Assembly (NCBI RefSeq): GCF_007827795.1
Contig: NZ_VITI01000001.1
Span: 248,001 to 312,000 of the forward strand
From: Azospirillum brasilense
Lineage (GTDB): Bacteria > Pseudomonadota > Alphaproteobacteria > Azospirillales > Azospirillaceae
Direction of reading: 5' to 3'
DNA length: 64,000 bases
The notes below the pieces were generated by a model. That model saw only the letters and a program-made list of their open reading frames with translations. It did no database searches and had not been told where the DNA came from. The position numbers were made by a program, and so were the translations under genes. Below are positions 18,652 through 26,161 of the stretch, one piece after another. Position 1 is the first letter of the stretch. Every line of letters starts with the position of its first letter.

Positions 18652-18816
18652 ATGGACGACGAGAATCCCTGCGTGGGCATCTGCATCATCGGCGAGGATG
18701 GCTATTGCGAAGGCTGCGGGCGGAGCGAGGACGAGATCCACGGCACGCCGCCCGCCCCGGCGCCCAGCCCGGCCCCCACTTCGGCAAAGACCGGAGCGGA
18801 CGGTCAGGCCAACTGA
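18652..18816 (+). CDS. DUF1289-type small cysteine-rich protein (54 aa)
   Basis: A short gene after the HNH nuclease. The core PCVGICIIGEDGYCEGCGRS has four cysteines (C7, C11, C19, C22) in the pattern of DUF1289 proteins, suggesting a bound metal or iron-sulfur cluster; the rest is a Pro/Ala-rich tail. ATG at 18652 follows GGGGAAGA. Function is unknown. It ends 37 bases before the convergent coq7 gene. Confidence 0.78.
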   Translation: MDDENPCVGICIIGEDGYCEGCGRSEDEIHGTPPAPAPSPAPTSAKTGADGQAN

Positions 18817-18852
18817 GTCCGCTCCGCCGGCCACCGGTCACACCCGCGCCCG

Positions 18853-19467
18853 TTACACCCGCTCTGCCACCCAGATGACCGCCTTGGTGCCGGCCTTGAT
18901 GGCGGCGGACAGCACCGGATAGGCCGGGGCCTGCTCCGCGCCGTTGAGCAGGCCGATGTCGCGGTGCTCAACCTCCTCCGCCTGGAATTTGAGGATGGAG
19001 GTCTTCAGCTCCTCCTCCTCCGGGCCGAGGTGCTTCAACTGCGCCTCGTAATGGCCGTCGATGACCTGCTCGACGGCGACGGTGCAGGCCATGGCCGCCC
19101 GCTCGCCCATCACCGCGGTCCCGGCGCCGAGCAGGAAACCGGCCACGTGCCACAGCGGCTGCAGCACGGTCGGGCGGACCTGACGGGCGACGAGCTGCTT
19201 CTCGAAATACTGGAGATGCTCCAGCTCCTGGTCGGCCATGTGGCGCAGCGTCTTGGCGTGCCGCCCCCGGCCCATGACCGACAGCTGGCCTTCGTAGATG
19301 CGCTTGGCCCCATACTCGCCGGCATGGTCCACGCGCACGATCCGCGCCAGCCGCTGCTCCGGAGTCGGGTCGCCGGGCAGGCGCCCGCGCGGCCGGGGCC
19401 GCGGGGTGGGCGACTCGCCGGTGGACGGCGCGGAAGCGGCGGCGGCAGTGCTGTCGAGCGGGGTCAT
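18853..19467 (-). CDS. coq7: Coq7, demethoxyubiquinone hydroxylase
   Basis: A 204-residue di-iron hydroxylase of ubiquinone biosynthesis, acting at the inner membrane. The carboxylate-bridged iron ligands appear in RVDHAGEYGA, DQELEHLQYF, EQVIDGHY and EEVEHRDIG. The N-terminal 35 residues are a Pro/Ser/Thr-rich extension. The ATG at 19467 overlaps the dsbB stop codon by four bases (ATGA), so the two are translationally coupled. The open frame upstream of this ATG overlaps dsbB in another phase and was rejected. Confidence 0.94.
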   Translation of the reverse strand: MTPLDSTAAAASAPSTGESPTPRPRPRGRLPGDPTPEQRLARIVRVDHAGEYGAKRIYEGQLSVMGRGRHAKTLRHMADQELEHLQYFEKQLVARQVRPTVLQPLWHVAGFLLGAGTAVMGERAAMACTVAVEQVIDGHYEAQLKHLGPEEEELKTSILKFQAEEVEHRDIGLLNGAEQAPAYPVLSAAIKAGTKAVIWVAERV

Positions 19468-19991
19468 GCGAAGGTCCTGGAAACCGAGGTCCGGATGTAG
19501 GCGGCACGGGCCGCCGCGAAGGCGAAGGCGGACAGCGCCAGCGAAATCACGACATTGTAGCCCGCCATCGAAATCCCGAACAGCGACCACGCGACTTCGT
19601 CGCAGCGGGTGACCGGCGCGGCGAGCACCTGGGCGCGCAATTCCTCCAGGGTCTGGGGCGCGCGTCCGCCGGCGCCGCAGGCCGAGGTGCCGGCCCACCA
19701 ATGCTGCTCCACCCCGACATGGTAGGCGGCGATCCCCGCGCCGGCCAGCAGGGCCAGCCCGCTCGCCACCAGCAGCGCGTCGCCCAGCCCACGCCACTGG
19801 CGGAACAGCAGGGTGACGATGCCGAAGGCCATCACCGCGCCGTAGGGCACGCGCTGCCACAGGCACAGGACGCAGGGCTGATAGCCCAGCGCGAACTGGA
19901 AAAACAGCGCGGCGGCCAGCACGCCGGCGCTGGCGATGGCCAACAGCCCGGCGGTGTAGCGCGGATCGTCGATGGGGAGGCGGTTCATCAT
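19464..19991 (-). CDS. dsbB: DsbB-family disulfide bond formation protein
   Basis: A 175-residue inner-membrane protein with four hydrophobic helices. The first periplasmic cysteine pair is C40-x-x-C43 (YQPCVLCLWQR), with the conserved Arg after it, and a second pair lies in the loop TSACGAGG ... VTRCDEVAW. DsbB reoxidises DsbA and passes electrons to quinone. It is directly coupled to coq7, which makes ubiquinone, a sensible pairing. Two adjacent ATGs (19991 and 19988) are possible starts; no clear ribosome site separates them. Confidence 0.9.
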   Translation of the reverse strand: MMNRLPIDDPRYTAGLLAIASAGVLAAALFFQFALGYQPCVLCLWQRVPYGAVMAFGIVTLLFRQWRGLGDALLVASGLALLAGAGIAAYHVGVEQHWWAGTSACGAGGRAPQTLEELRAQVLAAPVTRCDEVAWSLFGISMAGYNVVISLALSAFAFAAARAAYIRTSVSRTFA

Positions 19992-20056
19992 GCGGGTGAG
20001 ATTAGCGCGCCCCACAGGCTTAGGCCAGACACGCCGACGCTTCCGCACAAAACACT

Positions 20057-20085
20057 TTGTTCCAGGGCCATTTCCCCTCTATATA
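20057..20085 (+). promoter_or_regulatory. Sigma-70-type promoter for tRNA-Leu
   Basis: A -35 element TTGTTC (20057-20062), a 17-base spacer and a -10 element TATATA (20080-20085) stand 43 bases before the tRNA-Leu gene. The match is good for such a GC-rich genome. Confidence 0.75.
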
Positions 20086-20128
20086 GCGGGCACCGGTCGC
20101 CGCGAGCACCGGGTCCGGCAGGCACCGT

Positions 20129-20215
20129 GCGGGCGTGGCGGAATTGGTAGACGCAGCGGACTCAAAATCCGCCGTCCTCACGGATATGTCGGTTCGAGTC
20201 CGACCGCCCGCACCA
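20129..20215 (+). tRNA. tRNA-Leu (anticodon CAA)
   Basis: A class II tRNA of 87 bases with encoded CCA end. The acceptor arms GCGGGCG and CGCCCGC pair fully, the anticodon stem GCGGA/TCCGC encloses loop CTCAAAA giving anticodon CAA, a long variable arm follows, and the T arm contains GGTTCGAGTCC. It reads UUG leucine codons. Confidence 0.97.
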
Positions 20216-20324
20216 CCCCCTCCCCTCTGCCTGCTCCACGGATCGCCGCAAGGCCACATCTCCCCTCCCCGCCTGTTTCTGACGGACGGCCCCGGATTTG
20301 GGGCAACGAGCGGAGGATTCGATC

Positions 20325-20720
20325 ATGAAAATCACGCGGGTCGGCACGCAGCCGTCCATCACCGGACCGGCCGACTGGTTCACCGGCACGGTCCGCATCG
20401 ACCCCATCGTTCAGGCCGACGCCCCGGCCCGCACGGCGGCGGCCAGCGTCACCTTCGAGCCCGGCGCCCGCACGGCGTGGCACACCCATCCTCTGGGTCA
20501 AACCCTGATCGTTACCGCCGGCGTCGGCCGGGTCCAGCGCGACGGCGGCCCCATCGAGGAGATCCGCCCCGGCGACGTCGTCTGGTTTCCACCGGGCGAG
20601 AAGCATTGGCACGGCGCGTCGCCGACCATGTTCATGACCCACATCGCCATCCAGGAGCAGCTTGACGGCAAGGCCGTCGATTGGATGGAAAAGGTCACCG
20701 ACGAGCAGTACGGGGCGTGA
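20325..20720 (+). CDS. Cupin domain protein
   Basis: A 131-residue single cupin barrel of the kind annotated as carboxymuconolactone-decarboxylase-associated or hydroxynitrile-lyase-like cupin. The first metal motif is [14 protein letters not shown] and the second is EKHWHGASP, giving four histidines near residues 53-55 and 91-93. ATG at 20325 has CGGAGGA eight bases upstream. It stands alone after the tRNA and before a cytochrome gene. The catalysed reaction cannot be assigned. Confidence 0.87.
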   Translation: MKITRVGTQPSITGPADWFTGTVRIDPIVQADAPARTAAASVTFEPGARTAWHTHPLGQTLIVTAGVGRVQRDGGPIEEIRPGDVVWFPPGEKHWHGASPTMFMTHIAIQEQLDGKAVDWMEKVTDEQYGA

Positions 20721-20771
20721 GGCGACCGGCCCTTTCCACACCCAAAACCTCACGGCGTTTGCGGGCTTGTT

Positions 20772-20784
20772 CCAAAGTCCAATT
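20772..20784 (+). promoter_or_regulatory. PQQ-regulon box 1 (CCAAAGTCCAATT)
   Basis: CCAAAGTCCAATT stands 88 bases before the ATG of the cytochrome c gene at 20873 and in the same orientation. Matching or near-matching boxes precede the c550 operon, the PQQ-ABC operon, the aldehyde dehydrogenase and the second cytochrome gene in this window. Confidence 0.65.
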
Positions 20785-20872
20785 CGGCGGCCCGCCCCAG
20801 CCACCTAAAATGCGCGGCATCGACCGCCGCCGCGACCGGCGCCGCGGAGTTCTGGCTGGGGAGCCATCTCAC

Positions 20873-21265
20873 ATGACCGTTTCCAGATTCGTCATCGCCG
20901 CCGCCCTTCTGCTCGTCGCCGGCACGGCCAACGCCGAAAGCGGACCGCAGCCCAAGACGGCCGAGGAGGCCGCCGGCAAGCAGATCTTCCATCAGTGCGC
21001 GGCCTGCCACTCGCTGGATTCCAGCAAGAACGCCTTCGGCCCGAGCCTTTACAACGTCGTCGGGCGCAAGGCCGGCTCGATCCCGCGCTTCGACTATTCA
21101 AACGCGCTGAAGGCGTCCAACATCACCTGGACCGAAGACAACCTGCGCCACTGGATCGCCGGCAACGACAATTTCGTCCCCGGCACCCGCATGCGGCACG
21201 TCGCCATCACCGACCCGGCGGAGCAGGACTATCTGATCGCCTTCCTGAAGTCGCTGAAGCAGTAA
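20873..21265 (+). CDS. Class I cytochrome c (130 aa)
   Basis: A secreted monohaem cytochrome c. A signal peptide covers about residues 1-21 (cut after ANA), the haem site is CAACH near residue 43, and the distal methionine is in PGTRMRH near residue 104. The layout (GPSLYNVVGRKAG, F-x-YS-x-ALK) is that of mitochondrial-type cytochrome c2. A paralogue lies at 42586, and both carry the CCAAAGTCCAAT promoter box at about 80-90 bases. With the PQQ CXXCW gene next door, a role as electron acceptor of the quinoprotein system is inferred. ATG at 20873 follows GGGGAG. Confidence 0.93.
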   Translation: MTVSRFVIAAALLLVAGTANAESGPQPKTAEEAAGKQIFHQCAACHSLDSSKNAFGPSLYNVVGRKAGSIPRFDYSNALKASNITWTEDNLRHWIAGNDNFVPGTRMRHVAITDPAEQDYLIAFLKSLKQ

Positions 21266-21273
21266 ACGCCGGC

Positions 21274-21308
21274 AAGCCGGTTACGGTACGGCGACCGGAA
21301 CCGGCTTT
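21274..21308. terminator. Bidirectional hairpin between convergent genes
   Basis: AAGCCGGTT (21274-21282) and AACCGGCTT (21299-21307) form a 9-bp perfect stem with a 16-base loop between the convergent cytochrome and CXXCW genes. Only a short T run follows, so termination strength is uncertain. Confidence 0.5.
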
Positions 21309-21868
21309 CCCTCCTCGGTCGGCAGGCCCGCCTCGGCCCAGCCATCCGCCCCGTCGCGGTACCAGAGGACGCGGCGGTAGCCCATCTCCAGGGCGCGCTT
21401 GCCCGCGTTCCACGACATCCAGCAATCCGCCAGACAGTAGAACAGCAGGCCGCGCCCGCGGTCGCCGCCGGACAGCCCCTCCAGGCTGGACCGGAAATAA
21501 CCGTCCAGCTCCGGCGTCAGAGTCCCAAGCCCGACGTTGGGAAGCCAGACGCTGCCGGGGATCTGCGGAAAGGGCTTCGGCACCAGCCAGGGGCCGCCGG
21601 GCAGCGTGCTGCGGTCCAGCTTCATCACATTGATGGGAAGAGCGGCACCCGACTCCACCAGCGCGCGGGCCTGCGCCGTGTTCACCGTCTCCGCCCCGGG
21701 CAGCGACGCCGGGGTCGGCGACCGGTATTCGGTCATCCGGTAGCCGTCGGGCACCGGAACCGCATCCGCTGCGGCGCCTCCCGCCGGCCCGGCCAGCAAG
21801 AGCGCCAGCCCGGCGGCGCCCAGCCATCCTGCGCGCACCACGTTCCCTCCCCGATTGTTCTGCGGCAT
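21281..21868 (-). CDS. PQQ-dependent catabolism-associated CXXCW-motif rhodanese-like protein
   Basis: A 195-residue exported protein with a signal peptide of about 35 residues and a rhodanese-like fold. The motif YCLADCWMSWNAGKRAL near residue 144 carries the two-cysteine CXXXCW-type signature of this family, and LWYRDGADGWAEAGLPTEEG is the usual C-terminal block. Proteins of this type occur with PQQ-dependent alcohol dehydrogenase clusters, and one is present 5 kb away. The biochemical role is unknown. The gene is a single unit, convergent to the cytochrome gene. Confidence 0.85.
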   Translation of the reverse strand: MPQNNRGGNVVRAGWLGAAGLALLLAGPAGGAAADAVPVPDGYRMTEYRSPTPASLPGAETVNTAQARALVESGAALPINVMKLDRSTLPGGPWLVPKPFPQIPGSVWLPNVGLGTLTPELDGYFRSSLEGLSGGDRGRGLLFYCLADCWMSWNAGKRALEMGYRRVLWYRDGADGWAEAGLPTEEGKPVPVAVP

Positions 21869-22039
21869 CCACGAAATCCCCCCGTGCCCGGCAGGGTCAA
21901 GTTGCCCGATAGTCGAATACCGGGAACCGGCGGACAGGGCCTAAGCTCAGCGTTCGCCATCGTGGGATTCCCGCGTTCCGCTGCGCCACCGCACCGCAGA
22001 GGCCTGCCTTGCAAACGACCGCAGGACGCATCACCATCA

Positions 22040-22080
22040 GGCTAGGAAGACAGGGGTCTAGCCACCCCTGCCTCCCAGCC
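22040..22080 (-). terminator. Strong hairpin downstream of the mini-ORF
   Basis: GGCTAGGAAGACAGGGGT and ACCCCTGCCTCCCAGCC flank a short CTAGCC loop and pair almost throughout, with G-U pairs and one bulge, in either transcript. It begins about seven bases after the stop codon of the 24-residue mini-ORF on the minus strand. There is no T run, so it may be a stabilising 3' hairpin more than an intrinsic terminator. Confidence 0.5.
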
Positions 22081-22086
22081 CGATCC

Positions 22087-22161
22087 TTAGCGGTTCAGGA
22101 GATCAAGGATATCCTTGATCTCCTGAAGCAGCAGGATCAGGAGAGTGAGGATCTTTTCCAT
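22087..22161 (-). CDS. 24-residue leucine-rich mini-ORF, candidate small membrane peptide
   Basis: An ATG at 22161 with a textbook GGAGG eight bases upstream opens a 24-codon frame ending in TAA. The peptide starts MEKILTLLILLL and continues QEIKDILDLLNR: a hydrophobic first half and an amphipathic acidic second half, with 11 leucines. Codons 13-24 lie within a perfect 34-bp palindrome, and a stable hairpin follows the stop. Size, hydrophobicity and hairpin resemble small membrane peptides or type I toxins, but no antitoxin RNA can be read from sequence. It lies divergently upstream of an ABC transporter operon, so a regulatory leader or sensor role is also possible. Confidence 0.5.
   Translation of the reverse strand: MEKILTLLILLLQEIKDILDLLNR
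22094..22127. repeat. Perfect 34-bp palindrome
   Basis: TTCAGGAGATCAAGGAT is followed directly by its exact reverse complement with no loop. It lies inside the 24-codon mini-ORF on the minus strand, encoding its QEIKDILDLL segment, and would give an identical amino acid run in part when read from either strand. Confidence 0.95.
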
Positions 22162-22280
22162 CCTCGACACCTCCGTGTGATGGGACACGGGCGGTGGCCA
22201 ATCCGCCGCCCGGTCCGCCGCGCAACCATGACGCGGCCCACCCTCCATACACATACAATTTTTGACGCAGGGGCGGTGCC

Positions 22281-23267
22281 ATGCGCCTGATGTCCCTCGT
22301 CCGGCTGATCCTGCTCTTGGCGCTGGTCTGCGTCGCCACGGTGGCGCATGCGGCGGACCGGCCTGCGGTGACCATCGGGGTGCTGAAGTTCGGCACGGTC
22401 AGTTGGGAGCTGGACGTCATCCGCCACCACCGGCTGGACGAGGCCGCCGGCTTCGAGCTGAAGCTGATGGAGCTGGCGAGCGGTCAAGCCGCCCAGATCG
22501 CCCTGCAGGGCGGCGCGGTGGACATGATCGCCAGCGACTGGCTGTGGGTGGCCCGCCAGCGCGCGGCGGGGGCCGACCTGACCTTCATCCCGCATTCCGC
22601 GGCGGTCGGCGCGCTGATGGTGCCGGCGGCCTCGCCCATCGCCTCCGTTGCCGACCTGAAGGGCAAGCGCATCGGCGTCGCCGGAACCCCCGTCGACAAG
22701 AGCTGGCTGCTGCTGAAGGCGCTGGCCCGCGACCGCTACGCGCTCGACCTCGACGCCGCGGCGACGCCGGTCTTCGCCGCCCCGCCCCTGCTCAACCAGA
22801 AGGCCACAACGGGGGAGCTGGACGCGGTGCTGAATTTCTGGCCCTACGCCGCCCGGCTCCAGGCGGCGGGAATGCGGACAGTCATCGGGGTGGACGGGAT
22901 GATGCGGGATCTCGGCCTGTCGGCCAGCGTGCCGGCGGTCGGCTTCGTCTTCCATGAGGGCTGGGCCAAGGCCAACCCGGCGGCGCTCGACGCCTTCGTC
23001 GCCGCCTCGCGCAAGGCCAAGGCGATCATGGCCCGATCCGACGCGGAATGGGACCGGCTGCGCCCGCTGATGAAGGCGGAGGACGAGGCCACCTGGGTGG
23101 CGCTGCGCGACCAGTTCCGCGCCGGCATCCCCGACCGCTGGACGGAGGAGGAGCGGGAGGCCGCGGCCAAACTCTACGGTCTGATGGCCAAGCTTGGCGG
23201 GCGGGAGCTGGTGGGCAACGCGATGGCCCTGCCGGACGGCACCTTCTGGCCGGGGGTCCGCTTCTGA
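22281..23267 (+). CDS. ABC transporter substrate-binding protein (SsuA/TauA type)
   Basis: A 328-residue periplasmic binding protein with a signal peptide cut after about residue 25 (VAHAA). The segments VTIGVLKFGTVSWELDVI, GGAVDMIASDWLWVARQ and DLKGKRIGVAGTPVDKSW show the nitrate/sulfonate/thiamine-precursor-type fold. ATG at 22281 is preceded by CAGGGGCGG. The permease start overlaps its stop codon. The ligand is not evident; location inside a quinoprotein cluster suggests a solute linked to alcohol metabolism or its cofactors, which is inference only. Confidence 0.88.
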   Translation: MRLMSLVRLILLLALVCVATVAHAADRPAVTIGVLKFGTVSWELDVIRHHRLDEAAGFELKLMELASGQAAQIALQGGAVDMIASDWLWVARQRAAGADLTFIPHSAAVGALMVPAASPIASVADLKGKRIGVAGTPVDKSWLLLKALARDRYALDLDAAATPVFAAPPLLNQKATTGELDAVLNFWPYAARLQAAGMRTVIGVDGMMRDLGLSASVPAVGFVFHEGWAKANPAALDAFVAASRKAKAIMARSDAEWDRLRPLMKAEDEATWVALRDQFRAGIPDRWTEEEREAAAKLYGLMAKLGGRELVGNAMALPDGTFWPGVRF

Positions 23268-24025
23268 TGCGGTGGCGGCGGCTGGCCCCGGTCCTGTCGC
23301 TGGCTCTGCTGGTCGGGCTGTGGGCCGCCGCCGCCGAGCTGGCGGCCAGCCGCAGCCTGCCCGGCCCCGCCGCCGTGCTGTCCGTCCTCATCCAGGAGGC
23401 GGCGGACGGCGCGCTGTTCCATCACCTGGGGATCACGCTGGCGCGGATGGCCGCGGCCTTCGTCATTGCCATGTCCATCGGGTCGGCGCTGGGCATCCTG
23501 CTGGGCCGCTCGGCCACGGCGGACCGGCTGTTCGGGCTGTGGCTGACCGTGTTCTTGAACATCCCGGCGCTGGTCGTGATCGTGCTCGCCTATGTCTGGT
23601 TCGGCCTGACCGAGGCGGCGGCCATCGGCGCGGTCGCCGTCAACAAGATCCCCAACGTCGTGGTCGTTCTGCGCGAAGGAACGCGCGCCATCGACGAGCA
23701 GTATGTCGAGATGGCGCGGACCTTCCGCATGGCGCGGTCCGACGTGCTGCGCCATGTGCTGCTGCCCCAACTCACCCCCTACTTCGCCGCGGCGGCGCGG
23801 TCCGGCCTTGCGCTGATCTGGAAGATCGTGCTGGTGGTCGAGCTTCTGGGCCGCAGCGACGGGGTGGGATTCCAGATCCACCTCTACTTCCAGATGTTCG
23901 ATGTGGCCGGCATTCTTGCGTACACCGTCGCCTTCGTGGCCGTCGTCCAACTTCTCGAGCTCTGCGTCCTGCAACCCGTCGAGCAGCGGCTCACCCGCTG
24001 GCGGCCGGTGCGCGCTGAGGCTTGA
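23267..24025 (+). CDS. ABC transporter permease (NitT/TauT type)
   Basis: A 252-residue inner-membrane permease with about six helices and the coupling loop EMARTFRMARSDVLRHVLLPQLTPYF near residue 145-170. It overlaps the binding-protein stop by one base (TGATG), so it is translationally coupled. It forms an importer with the preceding binding protein and the following ATPase. Confidence 0.92.
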   Translation: MRWRRLAPVLSLALLVGLWAAAAELAASRSLPGPAAVLSVLIQEAADGALFHHLGITLARMAAAFVIAMSIGSALGILLGRSATADRLFGLWLTVFLNIPALVVIVLAYVWFGLTEAAAIGAVAVNKIPNVVVVLREGTRAIDEQYVEMARTFRMARSDVLRHVLLPQLTPYFAAAARSGLALIWKIVLVVELLGRSDGVGFQIHLYFQMFDVAGILAYTVAFVAVVQLLELCVLQPVEQRLTRWRPVRAEA

Positions 24026-24725
24026 GATCCGCTCCAAGCGCTTCGCCGGGCGGGAGGTCATCCGCGGCCTGTCGCTGACGGCCGCGCCTGGCGAGTTCCT
24101 GGCGCTGGTCGGCCCGTCCGGCTGCGGCAAAACGACCGCGCTGGCCATCGCCGCCGGGCTGGACCGTGATTTCGATGGAACGCTCGACTTCGGCGGGCCT
24201 GAGCCGGTGCTCGGCTGCGTGTTCCAGACGCCCCGCCTGCTGCCCTGGCGCACGGTGCGGCAGAATGTGGCGCTGGTGCTGCCCAAGGCGCGGCGGAGCG
24301 ACGGCACGGCGGAACGCTGGCTGGCCGCCATGGGGCTGGAGGCGGTGGCCGACGAATACCCGGCCCGGCTGTCCGGCGGCATGGCGCGGCGGGTGGCACT
24401 GGCCCGCGCCTTCGCAGTGGAACCCGGCCTGCTGCTGATGGACGAGCCCTTCGTCTCGCTGGACGAGCCGACGGCGCAGCGGATGCGCGCCCTCCTCGCG
24501 ACGATGCTGGAGCGGTCCCCGGCCACGGTGCTGTTCGTCACCCACAATCTGCGCGAGGCGATCCAACTGGCCGACCGCATCCTGGTCATGGCCCCCTGCC
24601 CGACGCGGGTGGCGGCGGAGGTGCCGCTGGAAACGCCGCGCGCCTTGCGCGACGACGCGCTGGTCGAGCGCGTGCGGGCGGACCTGCTGGCCCGGCCCGA
24701 TCCGGCTTTCCGGCTGCTGGCCTGA
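24015..24725 (+). CDS. ABC transporter ATP-binding protein, probable CTG start
   Basis: The ATPase of the importer. Walker A (GPSGCGKTT), Q-loop (FQTPRLLPW), signature (LSGGMARRVALARAF) and Walker B (LLLMDEPFVSLD) are intact. The start is odd: the conserved N-terminus RLEIRSKRF has no ATG, GTG or TTG nearby in frame; the first candidate is CTG at 24015, overlapping the permease end by 11 bases, and the next ATG is 38 codons upstream within the permease (23901) in low-similarity sequence. I annotate from the CTG (236 residues). Translational coupling to the permease would help use of a weak start codon. Confidence 0.85.
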   Translation: MRLEIRSKRFAGREVIRGLSLTAAPGEFLALVGPSGCGKTTALAIAAGLDRDFDGTLDFGGPEPVLGCVFQTPRLLPWRTVRQNVALVLPKARRSDGTAERWLAAMGLEAVADEYPARLSGGMARRVALARAFAVEPGLLLMDEPFVSLDEPTAQRMRALLATMLERSPATVLFVTHNLREAIQLADRILVMAPCPTRVAAEVPLETPRALRDDALVERVRADLLARPDPAFRLLA

Positions 24726-24815
24726 CTCTTTCGCCGAAACTGTGAAGCGGCTCACACCCGCCGCCGTCCGCCGGGCACAGTCTGTCCCGCTGCGACGAAA
24801 CCGGCGGAGACGACG

Positions 24816-25250
24816 ATGCGCACCCTGTTCCTGCCCCTGTTCCTGCTGGGCGCCGGCCTGGCGCTCCCGTCCGGCGCGGCGCGCGCCGGGGAGATCGTGA
24901 TTTTGCAATCCGGCGCCCATGGCCCCAACCACGCCGACCGGTCGCGCGATCTGGCGATCATCGGCGATCCGGTCACCGGGTCCTCCATCGTCATCATCGA
25001 ACGGACGACGCGCGACGAGCAGCTCGGGCGGCGCGACCCTGGCCTGGAGGCCCGGCGCGCCGTGCGCAAGGCGGAGGCGAAGCGGCGCAGCAAGGACAAG
25101 GATTGGTCGGATTGGACGGAGTTCGACGGCCACGCGCTGGACGGCTTCGGATGGCTCGACGGCCCGGTGCCGCTCGGCTTCGGGCGGGGCGATCCGGGAC
25201 AGGAGGCGGCGCGCGCCGCCGCGGACGCGCGGCGGATGCGGAACCGCTGA
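24816..25250 (+). CDS. Hypothetical secreted protein (144 aa)
   Basis: A small exported protein with a clear signal peptide (MRTLFLPLFLLGAGLALPSG, cut near residue 24) and a polar mature part rich in Arg, Asp and Gly (ARRAVRKAEAKRRSKDKDW). I do not recognise a family. ATG at 24816 has GGCGGAGACG before it. The gene stands between the ABC operon and the convergent response regulator, with which it shares a bidirectional terminator. No function can be assigned. Confidence 0.75.
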   Translation: MRTLFLPLFLLGAGLALPSGAARAGEIVILQSGAHGPNHADRSRDLAIIGDPVTGSSIVIIERTTRDEQLGRRDPGLEARRAVRKAEAKRRSKDKDWSDWTEFDGHALDGFGWLDGPVPLGFGRGDPGQEAARAAADARRMRNR

Positions 25251-25255
25251 ACGGA

Positions 25256-25293
25256 AAAAGGCCCGCCCGGTCAGATGCCGAAGCGGGCCTTTT
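25256..25293. terminator. Bidirectional intrinsic terminator
   Basis: AAAAGGCCCGC (25256-25266) and GCGGGCCTTTT (25283-25293) form an 11-bp perfect stem with U runs on both strands. It serves the rightward secreted-protein gene and the leftward response regulator, whose stop codon lies in the loop. Confidence 0.9.
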
Positions 25294-25936
25294 CCAGTTG
25301 CAGGCGATTGGCGAAGACCACGGCCTGGGTGCGGCTGTAGACCTTCAGCTTTTGCAGGATCGCCGAGACATGGGCCTTCACGGTGGTTTCCGTGATGCTC
25401 AGCTCATAGGCGATTTCCTTGTTCAGCTTGCCGGTGCCCAGCATCTCCAGCACGCGGAGCTGCTGTGCGGTCAGGGTGGACAGGCGGCGGGCGATCTCCG
25501 CCGTTTCCTCGTCCTCCGCCGCGGCCCCCTCCTCGACCGAGGCGGGCAGATAGACCTCCCCGGCCAGGATCTGGCGCAGCGCGCCGGCGATGGCGTCCCG
25601 CGGCGTCGATTTGGGGATGAAGCCGGCGGCGCCGCAGCGCACCGCCTCCAGCATCACCTTGCGGTCCTCGTGCGCCGAGACGACGGCGACGGGGATGGCC
25701 GGGAAGCGGCGGCGCAGGGCGATCAGCCCGGTCAGCCCGTTCATGCCCGGCATGTTGAGGTCGAGCAGGACGAGGTCCGGCTCCCCCTTGCCGCTATGCA
25801 TGGAGTCGAGAATGGAGATGGTTTCGTCCAGGCAACCGGCCTCGTGAATCTCCTGCGCCTGGCAGGAATAGAGGACGGCGCTGCGCAGGGCGTCGCGCAC
25901 CAGCGGATGATCGTCCGCAATCAGAATTCGGCTCAT
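25271..25936 (-). CDS. LuxR-family response regulator (AgmR/ErbR-like)
   Basis: A 221-residue NarL-type regulator. The receiver has the acidic pair D8-D9, acceptor D59 (DLVLLDLNMPGMNG) and lysine in FIPKSTP. The C-terminal LuxR helix-turn-helix is LTAQQLRVLEMLGTGKLNKEIAYELSITETTVKAHVSAIL near residues 150-195. Regulators of this type (AgmR, ErbR, PedR) control PQQ-dependent alcohol oxidation in pseudomonads, and the quinoprotein gene lies just downstream on the map, so it is the leading candidate to bind the shared CCAAAGTCCAATT box. That link is inference. ATG at 25936. Confidence 0.9.
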   Translation of the reverse strand: MSRILIADDHPLVRDALRSAVLYSCQAQEIHEAGCLDETISILDSMHSGKGEPDLVLLDLNMPGMNGLTGLIALRRRFPAIPVAVVSAHEDRKVMLEAVRCGAAGFIPKSTPRDAIAGALRQILAGEVYLPASVEEGAAAEDEETAEIARRLSTLTAQQLRVLEMLGTGKLNKEIAYELSITETTVKAHVSAILQKLKVYSRTQAVVFANRLQLEKARFGI

Positions 25937-26161
25937 GGCGTGGTTTCCACGCTCATCGTTTCGGGGCGTTTCCGATGGCGATCATGCCGGACCGTTCAAG
26001 AATGCGCAAGGACTGGAACGGGTATTCCCCAATTCAGCCGATCGTAGGCAATTCCGTTTCAAATCCCGCTCCAAATCCCGTTGCAAGCGATTCGCAAGAA
26101 AAGACGGCCCGAACCCTTCGGACCGCCCTTTCCTGCTCCGGTCACGGCACCAGGAGGCTCG

